From Maricaulaceae bacterium (GTDB taxonomy: Bacteria > Pseudomonadota > Alphaproteobacteria > Caulobacterales > Maricaulaceae): DNA of 64,000 bases. Under the pieces are notes generated by a model. It saw only the letters and a program-made list of their open reading frames with translations, ran no database searches and was not told the origin of the DNA. Below are positions 27,993 through 35,024 of this stretch, piece by piece. The stretch spans positions 186,001 through 250,000 of the forward strand of contig JAHCJP010000002.1 in NCBI GenBank assembly GCA_026126205.1. Reading direction: 5' to 3'. Every line of letters begins with the position of its first letter. The first letter of the stretch is position 1. The translations under genes were made by a program, and so were the position numbers.

Positions 27993-29006
27993 TTAGCGCG
28001 CGTCCAGCTTCAGCTCGATGCGCCGGTTGCGGGCGTTGGCCTCTTCGCTGCGCCCCTGCACGATCGGCCGGTGCTCGCCGAACCCGGCGGCCAGCAGCCG
28101 GTGCGAGGGCACGCCGAGGGATTCGAAATAATTGACCACGGAGATCGCCCGCGCGGCGCTGAGGTGCCAGTTCGACTCGAACCCGACGCGGATCGGCACC
28201 GGATCGGTATGGCCGTCGATACGGATCACCCAGTCGATCTCGGACGGGATTTCGCGGGTCAGCTGGATGATCGCCTCGGCGATCGGGCGCAGGGATTCGC
28301 GGCCGTCGACATCGAGATCGGCCGAGGCGGAGGCGAACAGCACGTCGGTCTCGAACACGAAGCGGTCGCCGACCACCCGCACCCCGGTGCGGTTGCCGAG
28401 AATCTGCACCAGCCGGCCGAAAAACTCCGACCGGTACACCGCCAGCTCGCCCACCCGGCTGGCCAGCGCCGCGTTCAGCCGCTGGCCGAGATTGACCACC
28501 TGGGTCTCAAGCTCCGCCTCGCGCCGCTCCGCGGCCTCCAGCGCCTCGTTCAGCGCCGCCAGTTGCTCGCGCAGCGCCTGCATCTGCACGTTCAGCAGCG
28601 CCAGCTCATCGACGCGCTGGCGCCCGGCCTCCTCCTCCAGGACCAGCAGTTCCTGCATGTCCTCCATCCGCCCCAGCACCACCACCAGGGTTTCGGACAG
28701 CTCGTCGCGCTCGGCCTCGGTCTCGGAAAGCGTGGCGCGCAGGGCGGTCATCTCGGTCTGCAGGCGGCTGCGCTCGCCCTCGGCCATCGACAATTGCTCG
28801 GCCAGCGCGGCCAGGCGGGTGTGCAGATCGGCCAGTTGCGCGTCGCGGCCCGACAGGGCGCGGCCCAGCGTGAATTGCCCGACCACGAAAATCGCCAGCA
28901 GGAACACGATCACCAGCAGCAGGGTGGCCAGCGCGTCGACAAAGCCCGGCCAGTGGTCGCCGTCGCCTGAATCCCCGAAACGGGCGAGATGCGGGGCCAT
29001 GGCCAT
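27993..29006 (-). CDS. OmpA/MotB-like peptidoglycan-binding protein
   Basis: 337-aa envelope protein. One TM helix near residues 22-45 (ALATLLLVIVFLLAIFVVG), a long coiled coil (about 55-190), then a C-terminal OmpA-like domain with IDGHTDPVPI and AGFGEHRPIVQGRSEEANARNRRIELKL. It starts 4 nt after the MotA/ExbB-like gene, so the two probably form one ion-driven motor-like complex in the inner membrane. There are no flagellar genes nearby. Confidence 0.85.
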   Translation of the reverse strand: MAMAPHLARFGDSGDGDHWPGFVDALATLLLVIVFLLAIFVVGQFTLGRALSGRDAQLADLHTRLAALAEQLSMAEGERSRLQTEMTALRATLSETEAERDELSETLVVVLGRMEDMQELLVLEEEAGRQRVDELALLNVQMQALREQLAALNEALEAAERREAELETQVVNLGQRLNAALASRVGELAVYRSEFFGRLVQILGNRTGVRVVGDRFVFETDVLFASASADLDVDGRESLRPIAEAIIQLTREIPSEIDWVIRIDGHTDPVPIRVGFESNWHLSAARAISVVNYFESLGVPSHRLLAAGFGEHRPIVQGRSEEANARNRRIELKLDAR

Positions 29007-29010
29007 CGGT

Positions 29011-30024
29011 TCAGTTCGGCCCGCCGCGGCCGAGGCGCGCGGCGGCCTCTATGGCGCGGACCAGCACCTTGATCTCGTCGCGCAGGGCGCGGGCGGCCTC
29101 CTGCTGGCTGGCGGCGCTGTCCTGCGCGATGCGCGACAGGGCGGTTTCAAGATCGCGGGTGTGTTTTTCCAGCGTGTGCGACAGGCGCTCCAGCGTGTCG
29201 GCCGTCTGCTCCAGCAGCGCGCCGACATAGGCCGCGGAAACCTCGCCCTCGCCGGTTGTCGAAGGCCCCGCCGCCGCGACGCGGCTGATCGAGGACAGCC
29301 ATTCCTCGATCTCGTTGTAAAACCGGTTCTGGGCCCGGCTGGCCTGCAGGTCCAGAAAGCCGATCACCAGCGATCCGGCGAGACCGAACAGGGACGAGGC
29401 GAAGGCCGTGCCCATGCCCTGCAGCGGGTTTTCGATGGCCGCCATCAGGCGCATCACATCGCCCTCGCCGCCCGTCGCCGTCGCCGTCACCTCGCGCACC
29501 GCGCCGCCGATGTCGGAAATCACCATCAGCAGGCCCCAGAAAGTGCCCAGTAGGCCAAGGAAGATCAAAAGGCGGCCGAAATAGCGAGTCATCTGCCCGG
29601 CCTCGGCCATGCGCGCGGCCACCGAATCCAGCACCGTGCGGACAGAGGCCGCCGACAGCCGCACCCGGCCCTCGCCGGTGTCGGCGATCATCGACGCCAT
29701 CGGCGCGATCAGCGATGGCGGCGGCGGCAAATCGGCCGGGGCGACGGCGTTGCGGAACTTCACCAGCCAGCTTGCGGCCGGGCCGATGACAAGCGCCTGG
29801 TTGAACACATAGACGACGCCGACCAGCAGCACGAAAACGATCAGGCCGTTGATGGCGACATTGGCCTCGAACGCCTCGCGCAGCGGCGCGTACAGCAGCG
29901 CGGCGAGGATCGCCACGGCGGCGACGAAGGCCGCCATCCAGATCACATAGCGCCAGGGGCCGGTGAAGCGCGCGCTGATGCGCGGCGGCGGGGGCGGGGC
30001 GTCGTCGGAATATTTCGTCGGCAT
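29011..30024 (-). CDS. MotA/ExbB-like inner-membrane protein
   Basis: 337-aa membrane protein with TM helices near 27-50, 60-80, 148-168 and 200-222. The segment RLLIFLGLLGTFWGLLMVI and the later GMGTAFASSLFGLAGSLV match the MotA/TolQ/ExbB proton-channel pattern. The C-terminal 100 residues form a coiled coil. It is coupled to the OmpA-like gene. The pair near rph is widespread in alphaproteobacteria and probably has an envelope function. Confidence 0.82.
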   Translation of the reverse strand: MPTKYSDDAPPPPPRISARFTGPWRYVIWMAAFVAAVAILAALLYAPLREAFEANVAINGLIVFVLLVGVVYVFNQALVIGPAASWLVKFRNAVAPADLPPPPSLIAPMASMIADTGEGRVRLSAASVRTVLDSVAARMAEAGQMTRYFGRLLIFLGLLGTFWGLLMVISDIGGAVREVTATATGGEGDVMRLMAAIENPLQGMGTAFASSLFGLAGSLVIGFLDLQASRAQNRFYNEIEEWLSSISRVAAAGPSTTGEGEVSAAYVGALLEQTADTLERLSHTLEKHTRDLETALSRIAQDSAASQQEAARALRDEIKVLVRAIEAAARLGRGGPN

Positions 30025-30184
30025 CGTCTGTTCGGCTTCCCTCGCTGCGCGTGGGTTCTTCGCCCGCCCCGCTTATCACGCCCCGGCGATCATCGCAGCC
30101 TTCGTGTCGATTTTTCGGCAGGCGGGGGAGGGGCACCCAGCCATATGCGCGAGAAAGCAGGGCGCGATTCGATCAAACAGCCGG

Positions 30185-30352
30185 GTGCAGGCCGGTGCCG
30201 AAAATCAGAAAATCGAAATCACCCCCGAGATGATCGAGGGGGGAAGGGGTGTGGTCGAAGACTGGGCTCGTGTTTTGGACCCTTACGCATTAGCTGAGAA
30301 GGCTTATAAAGCCATGGTCGAAGCGTCGGTTCTGAAAAGTACTTCTTCTTGA
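30185..30352 (+). CDS. Candidate small protein with ITPEMIE motif
   Basis: A 55-codon frame from GTG30185 (the open frame extends further left, with GTG30104 as another possible start). The product contains KIEITPEMIEGG and ALAEKAYKAMVEAS, which resembles short alphaproteobacterial proteins beginning around ITPEMIEAG that I recall from accessory regions. It is antisense to the 3' end of the HEPN-like gene, so only one of the two tails may be real coding sequence. Confidence 0.35.
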   Translation: MQAGAENQKIEITPEMIEGGRGVVEDWARVLDPYALAEKAYKAMVEASVLKSTSS

Positions 30353-30935
30353 TGTGCGCCCAAGGTTTGCGAGAATAATAACGCGCCCACCTTTTTCTTT
30401 CATCGTCTGTAATAAATGTAAAGTGTATGCAATACAAACACCAGTCCAAGTCGTAAAACATATGCTCAAAAACCGATGGTTTAAAATATATATGCTCTAT
30501 TTGATTAAGCGCCCTAATTGTTGATAAATTTGATGTGCAGAACCATCCATCGAGATACATGCAATGTGTGGAGCCATGGTGCGCTAACTTGTCGCGCAAA
30601 AATTGTATCTCCCCTAACTGGTCACATGCAAAATTCAGTAAGTCCATCGTTTCTTGTGGCGATTGCATTGCATAATGTATTCTTTTCAGTGTGTCTTTGA
30701 TCTCCCTCATCCTCCTTCCGCCAAGGATTGCCAATCCTATATTTTGATCAGCGGGGGGCAACTTAAATTTTTTGAGCATTATATGATCGGAAATCATGTG
30801 GTTAAGTTCCGATTCCGCCACTCCGAATTGATGCATGAATCGGCCAAAAAGTTGAAAAAATGAATCCCAATCTGGCTCATGCTTCTCAGGGTTGGTTATA
30901 ACGCGTTTGATAGCCTTAGGATGAACCTCTCCCAT
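30219..30935 (-). CDS. HEPN-like protein of unknown function
   Basis: 238-aa cytoplasmic helical protein, AT-richer than its neighbours. The segment LGEIQFLRDKLAHHG contains R114-D-x3-H119, the Rxxxx H pattern with a polar second residue that marks HEPN ribonuclease domains; the flanking helices fit. Five cysteines and several Trp/Tyr occur in the second half. The last 30 residues are Pro/Arg-rich, overlap a plausible gene on the other strand, and may be spurious. AGGAG 8 nt upstream supports ATG30935. That start codon overlaps the start of the + strand gene at 30934 (CCATGG). Confidence 0.6.
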   Translation of the reverse strand: MGEVHPKAIKRVITNPEKHEPDWDSFFQLFGRFMHQFGVAESELNHMISDHIMLKKFKLPPADQNIGLAILGGRRMREIKDTLKRIHYAMQSPQETMDLLNFACDQLGEIQFLRDKLAHHGSTHCMYLDGWFCTSNLSTIRALNQIEHIYFKPSVFEHMFYDLDWCLYCIHFTFITDDERKRWARYYSRKPWAHIKKKYFSEPTLRPWLYKPSQLMRKGPKHEPSLRPHPFPPRSSRG

Positions 30936-31083
30936 GGACAGCGCTCCTGATTCATTAGCATCTCATGACGGCGATAGGCGCTTTGAAGAAACCCTCAAGC
31001 GTATGCTGAACACGCCGTCGAAGCCGCACAAGGAAAAACCGATTCCGAAGAGTGGCGGCGATAAAGTCAGCATGCCCGATTAG
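30934..31083 (+). CDS. 49-aa protein of a FEETLKRML small family
   Basis: A 49-codon gene reading MDSAPDSLASHDGDRRFEET, then LKRMLNTPSKPHKEKP and a short basic tail to TAG31081. The core (F-E-E-T-L-K-R-M-L-N-T-P-x-K-P-H) matches a recurrent type of short alphaproteobacterial protein known to me only as hypothetical. It is head-to-head with the HEPN-like gene, with overlapping start codons, so expression of the two may be linked. Confidence 0.6.
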   Translation: MDSAPDSLASHDGDRRFEETLKRMLNTPSKPHKEKPIPKSGGDKVSMPD

Positions 31084-31115
31084 CGGTTGAGAGTAACCAG
31101 CTCCACCCCTCCCCC

Positions 31116-31144
31116 TTGGCGCATTGGGAATAATACCCTATAAT
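31116..31144 (+). promoter_or_regulatory. Promoter with consensus -10; leaderless nuclease mRNA
   Basis: TTGGCG (31116-31121), a 17-nt spacer, and perfect TATAAT (31139-31144). The start point predicted 7 nt downstream is the A of ATG31151, and there is no RBS, so the mRNA should be leaderless. Confidence 0.6.
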
Positions 31145-31150
31145 CGGCGT

Positions 31151-31591
31151 ATGATCCTTGCGATTGCGCTGCCCTTCGTCCTGATGACCGCCGCGCCGCC
31201 GGCCTTTGACGGGCCTTTGCCGGGGCCGGTTCCGGCGGTGGTGGAGCGGGTGGTGGACGGCGACACGCTGGCCGTGCGCGCCTTCATCTGGCCGGGGCAT
31301 GAGGTGCGCGTGCGCGTGCGGCTGGACGGCGTCGACGCGCCGGAGACCTGGCGGCCGCACTGCGCCGCCGAGGCCGAGGCGGGGCAGGCGGCGGCGGAAT
31401 TTCTGGCCGCGCTGGCCGGCGAGGGCCGCCTGCTGCGCCTGACCGGCGTGCGCCTGGGCAGTTTCGCCGGCCGCGTCATCGCCCGCGCCGCCAATGAGGA
31501 CGGGGTGGACCTGTCGGACGCCCTGCTCTCCGCCGGTCACGCCATCCCCTACCGCCGCGGCGGCGGCGACTGGTGCGGCGGGGTGGGATAG
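31151..31591 (+). CDS. Secreted thermonuclease (SNase) family protein
   Basis: 146-aa protein with a signal peptide (about residues 1-17). The SNase-like fold shows VERVVDGDTLAV, VRVRLDGVDAPE (RLxGxDAPE with metal and catalytic residues), and FAGRVIARA holding the second catalytic Arg. Probably a periplasmic or secreted nuclease. The predicted promoter leaves no 5' leader; the upstream TTG in frame would place the start inside the promoter. Confidence 0.82.
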   Translation: MILAIALPFVLMTAAPPAFDGPLPGPVPAVVERVVDGDTLAVRAFIWPGHEVRVRVRLDGVDAPETWRPHCAAEAEAGQAAAEFLAALAGEGRLLRLTGVRLGSFAGRVIARAANEDGVDLSDALLSAGHAIPYRRGGGDWCGGVG

Positions 31592-31620
31592 GGGGCCAGA
31601 CTTATTGGACAGGCGAGGTG

Positions 31621-31858
31621 CTTTTTACACCCTCCCCCGACGCGGGGAGGGTCCATGCGAAGCATGGGGGAGGGGTGATCGGCGTGCGGTCGCCGGGAAG
31701 GCGCTGTGACGGCGCGCCGCCAGCGAGCCATATTCGCAGGCGTCCCTCCAACACCCCTTCCGGCCTCACTATGTTCGGCCACCTTCCCCATCGAGGGGAA
31801 GGAGAACCTGCCGCGGGCGGTTCAGATTCCCCCACGAAGGACGGGGGTGCAGGATTGG
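31621..31858. repeat. Cluster of intergenic palindromes
   Basis: Non-coding stretch between the nuclease and argG. It contains a perfect 9-bp hairpin (31629-31637 with 31644-31652), and near the right end the CACGAAGGACG core shared with the 19553 and 39097 repeats. Such units are probably dispersed in the genome. I see no gene here. Confidence 0.6.
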
Positions 31859-31865
31859 CGCGCCG

Positions 31866-33092
31866 CTAGTCGTTGCCGCCGAGGCGTTTGCGGCGCGCCG
31901 CCAGCAGCGACAGGCGCAGGGCGTTCAGCCGGATGAAGCCTTCGGCGTCCTTCTGGTCATAGACCTCGTCCTCCTCGAAGGTGACATGCTCCAGCGAGTA
32001 GAGGGAGTGGGCGGACGAACGGCCGACGACGCTGGCCAGGCCCTTGTAGAGCTTCAGGCGCACCTCGCCGGTCACATGCCGCTGCGACAGGTCGATGGCG
32101 GCCTGCAGCATCTCGCGCTCGGGGCTGAACCAGAAGCCTTCATAGATCAGCTTCGCGTAACGGGGCATCAGCTCGTCCTTCAGGTGCATGGCCCCGCGGT
32201 CGAGCGTGATCTGCTCGATCCCCCGGTGCGCCGCCATCAGGATGGTTCCGCCGGGGGTTTCATAAACGCCGCGCGACTTCATGCCGACGAAGCGGTTCTC
32301 CACCAGGTCCAGCCGCCCTATGCCGTGGACGCGGCCCAACTCGTTCAGATGCGTCAGCAGTCCGGCGGGGCTCATCCGCTTCCCGTCCACGGCCACCGCA
32401 TCGCCGCGCTCGAATTCGATGGTCACATATTGCGCCTTGTCCGGCGCGTTTTCCGGGTCTTCGGTGCGCTGATAGACGATGTCGGCGGCCTCTTGCGCCG
32501 GGTCTTCCAGAATCTTGCCCTCCGACGAGGTGTGCCAGAGATTGGCGTCGACGCTGAACGGCGCCTCGCCGCGCTTGTCCCTCGGCACGGAGACGCCGTG
32601 CTGCTCGGCGTAGGCGATCAGCTTCGCGCGGCTGTTCAGGCTCCATTCCCGCCACGGCGCGATCACCTTCAGCGACGGGTCCAGCGCCGCGAAGGCCAGC
32701 TCGAAGCGCACCTGGTCATTGCCCTTGCCGGTGGCGCCGTGGGCGACGGCGTCGGCGCCGGTCAGCCGGGCGATCTCGACCTGCCGTTTGGCGATCAGCG
32801 GGCGGGCGATGGAGGTGCCCAGCAGATACAGCCCCTCATAGACCGCGTTGGCGCGCACCATCGGGAATACGTAGTCGCGGACGAACTCCTCGCGCAGGTC
32901 GTCGATGAAGATCTCCTTGACGCCGGCGGCCTCGGCCTTGGCGCGGGCGGGGCCCAGCTCCTCGCCCTGGCCCAGGTCTGCGGTGAAGGTGACCACTTCG
33001 GCGTCATAGGCGTCCTGCAGCCATTTCAGGATCACCGAGGTGTCGAGGCCGCCGGAATAGGCGAGCACGATCTTCCTGACGGAACGGGACAT
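31866..33092 (-). CDS. argG: Argininosuccinate synthase
   Basis: 408-aa enzyme joining citrulline and aspartate with ATP. The PP-loop is [33 protein letters not shown] and [13 protein letters not shown] are further signatures. Length is standard. Transcribed alone, leftward, into the repeat cluster. Confidence 0.98.
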   Translation of the reverse strand: MSRSVRKIVLAYSGGLDTSVILKWLQDAYDAEVVTFTADLGQGEELGPARAKAEAAGVKEIFIDDLREEFVRDYVFPMVRANAVYEGLYLLGTSIARPLIAKRQVEIARLTGADAVAHGATGKGNDQVRFELAFAALDPSLKVIAPWREWSLNSRAKLIAYAEQHGVSVPRDKRGEAPFSVDANLWHTSSEGKILEDPAQEAADIVYQRTEDPENAPDKAQYVTIEFERGDAVAVDGKRMSPAGLLTHLNELGRVHGIGRLDLVENRFVGMKSRGVYETPGGTILMAAHRGIEQITLDRGAMHLKDELMPRYAKLIYEGFWFSPEREMLQAAIDLSQRHVTGEVRLKLYKGLASVVGRSSAHSLYSLEHVTFEEDEVYDQKDAEGFIRLNALRLSLLAARRKRLGGND

Positions 33093-33258
33093 GGCGGCGG
33101 CTCCTGCGCTGGGACGGCGCGCAGCGTAAAGCAGATCGCGCGCCCGCGCACAACGCCCCGCCGCCGCTGACGCAGGCGTGAGCGCCCGGCGCTTGGCGAA
33201 GCGGCGGGCCGCGGGCTAACGTCCGGCGCAAACGGGATAATCACACGGGGAGACCGCC

Positions 33259-35007
33259 ATGCTGCGCGCCGCCATCGCCGCCGCGATTCTGTTCACCGCG
33301 CCCGCCGCCGCCGGACCGGCGGAGGATTTCGCCGAACTGGTCGCCGATTTCGAGGCCCATGAGCGGGCGAACAACCCGGTCCGCGCCGGCCGCGACGGCG
33401 ACCGCGAGGCCGCCCGCCGCTGGGCCGACGAGAGCTTCGAGGCCGTCGCCGCCCGCGCCGCGGCCAGCGCCGCCTTCCTGGACCGGCTGAACGCGATACC
33501 CGCCGCGGCGCTGGACCAGAACGGCCAGGTCAGCCACGCGGTGCTGGACTATCTGCTGCGCAGCCGGGTGGAGCTGGCGCCGTTCGAGGGCGACCGGATT
33601 CCGTTCTCGAACGATTCCGGCTTCTTCTCCTCGCCCGGCTATGTCGCGGCCTCGACCCGTCTGCGCAGCGCCGAAGACGCCGAGGACTGGATCGCGCGCC
33701 TGCGCGCCCTGCCGGACTATCTCGACCAGCATATCGCCTGGATGCGCCGCGGGCTGGAGACCGGCTTCACCCAGCCGGCCTATATCCTGGCCGGCGTCGC
33801 CGAGATCATCCGCAGCATCGCCGAGACCCCGGCGGAGGACAGCGACTTCTTCGCCCCGTTCAACACCCTGCCCGCCGGCATGGCCGAAGCCGAGCGCGAG
33901 CGCCTGCGCGCCGAGGGGCGGGCGGCGATCGAGGAGGCGGTGCTGCCGGCCTTCCGCGCGCTGGCGGCGTTCTTCGAGACCGAATACATGGCCGATCCGC
34001 GCGACAGCGTCGGCATTTCCGAGGTTCCGGGCGGGCGCGAGTATTACCGCGCGCTGGTGCGCTACCACACCACCATGGACCTGACGCCGGAGCAGATTCA
34101 CCAGCAGGGGCTGGAGGAGGTCGCCCGCATCCGCGCCGAAATGGCCGTGGTGATCGCCGAAACCGGCTTCGAGGGCACGTTCGCGGAATTCCTGCATTAT
34201 CTGCGCACCGACCCGCAATTCTATGCGCAGAGCGAGCGCGAGCTGCTGATGCATGCGGCGTATCTGTCGAAGCTGGCCGACGACGCCATGCCGCGCTTTT
34301 TCGGCCGCCTGCCGCGCCTGCCCTATGGCGTGCGCCCGGTACCGGCGGCGCTGGCGCCGACCTACACCACCGGCCGCTACTGGCCCGGCAATCTCGAAAA
34401 CGGCATCGCCGGCGGCTACATGGTCAACACCTATGCGCTGGACCAGCGCCCGCTGTACGAGCTGCCGTCGCTGACCGTGCACGAGGCCGTGCCCGGCCAC
34501 CATCACCAGATCGCGCTGGCGCAGGAGCTGGAGGGCGTGCCGGACTTCCGCCGCAACGCCTATATCACCGCCTTCGGCGAGGGCTGGGGCCTGTACACCG
34601 AGAACCTCGCCATCGACATGGGCGTCTACCAGACGCCCTACGACCATTTCGGCCGCCTGACCTACGAGATGTGGCGGGCCTGCCGCCTCGTCGTCGATAC
34701 CGGGTTGCACTATTTCGGGTGGACGCGGGAGCAGGCCGAGGCCTGCCTGCTGGAGAACTCGGCCCTGGCCCCGCACAATGTCCGCACCGAGGTGGCGCGC
34801 TATATCTCCTGGCCGGGGCAGGCGCTGGCCTACAAGACCGGCGAACTGCTGATGCGCCAGTTGCGCGCCGACGCCGAAGCGGCGCTGGGGGCGCGCTTCG
34901 ACATCCGCGCCTTCCACGACCGCATGCTGGAGGACGGGGCGATGCCGCTGTCGGCGCTGGAGGCGAAGATGCGCGCCTGGATCGCCGAACAGCAGGCGGC
35001 GGAGTAG
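33259..35007 (+). CDS. DUF885 family metallopeptidase-like secreted protein
   Basis: 582-aa protein with a signal peptide (cleavage near AAAGPA, about residue 20). It belongs to the DUF885 family of M3/M32-like predicted zinc peptidases. The motif TVHEAVPGHHHQ supplies His408, Glu409 and His414, and the downstream AFGEGWGLYTENLA supplies another conserved Glu. Ends with the family segment RISWPGQALAYK-like (YISWPGQALAYKTGELL). Probably periplasmic. Convergent with polA. Confidence 0.88.
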   Translation: MLRAAIAAAILFTAPAAAGPAEDFAELVADFEAHERANNPVRAGRDGDREAARRWADESFEAVAARAAASAAFLDRLNAIPAAALDQNGQVSHAVLDYLLRSRVELAPFEGDRIPFSNDSGFFSSPGYVAASTRLRSAEDAEDWIARLRALPDYLDQHIAWMRRGLETGFTQPAYILAGVAEIIRSIAETPAEDSDFFAPFNTLPAGMAEAERERLRAEGRAAIEEAVLPAFRALAAFFETEYMADPRDSVGISEVPGGREYYRALVRYHTTMDLTPEQIHQQGLEEVARIRAEMAVVIAETGFEGTFAEFLHYLRTDPQFYAQSERELLMHAAYLSKLADDAMPRFFGRLPRLPYGVRPVPAALAPTYTTGRYWPGNLENGIAGGYMVNTYALDQRPLYELPSLTVHEAVPGHHHQIALAQELEGVPDFRRNAYITAFGEGWGLYTENLAIDMGVYQTPYDHFGRLTYEMWRACRLVVDTGLHYFGWTREQAEACLLENSALAPHNVRTEVARYISWPGQALAYKTGELLMRQLRADAEAALGARFDIRAFHDRMLEDGAMPLSALEAKMRAWIAEQQAAE

Positions 35008-35024
35008 GCGGTTTACGCCCGAAC

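Noticed and set aside
27993..30024. MotA-like plus OmpA-like pair as a Zorya-type defence core (ZorAB).
   Set aside because: No ZorC, ZorD or ZorE partner is nearby, and the pair is a common housekeeping neighbour of rph in alphaproteobacteria.
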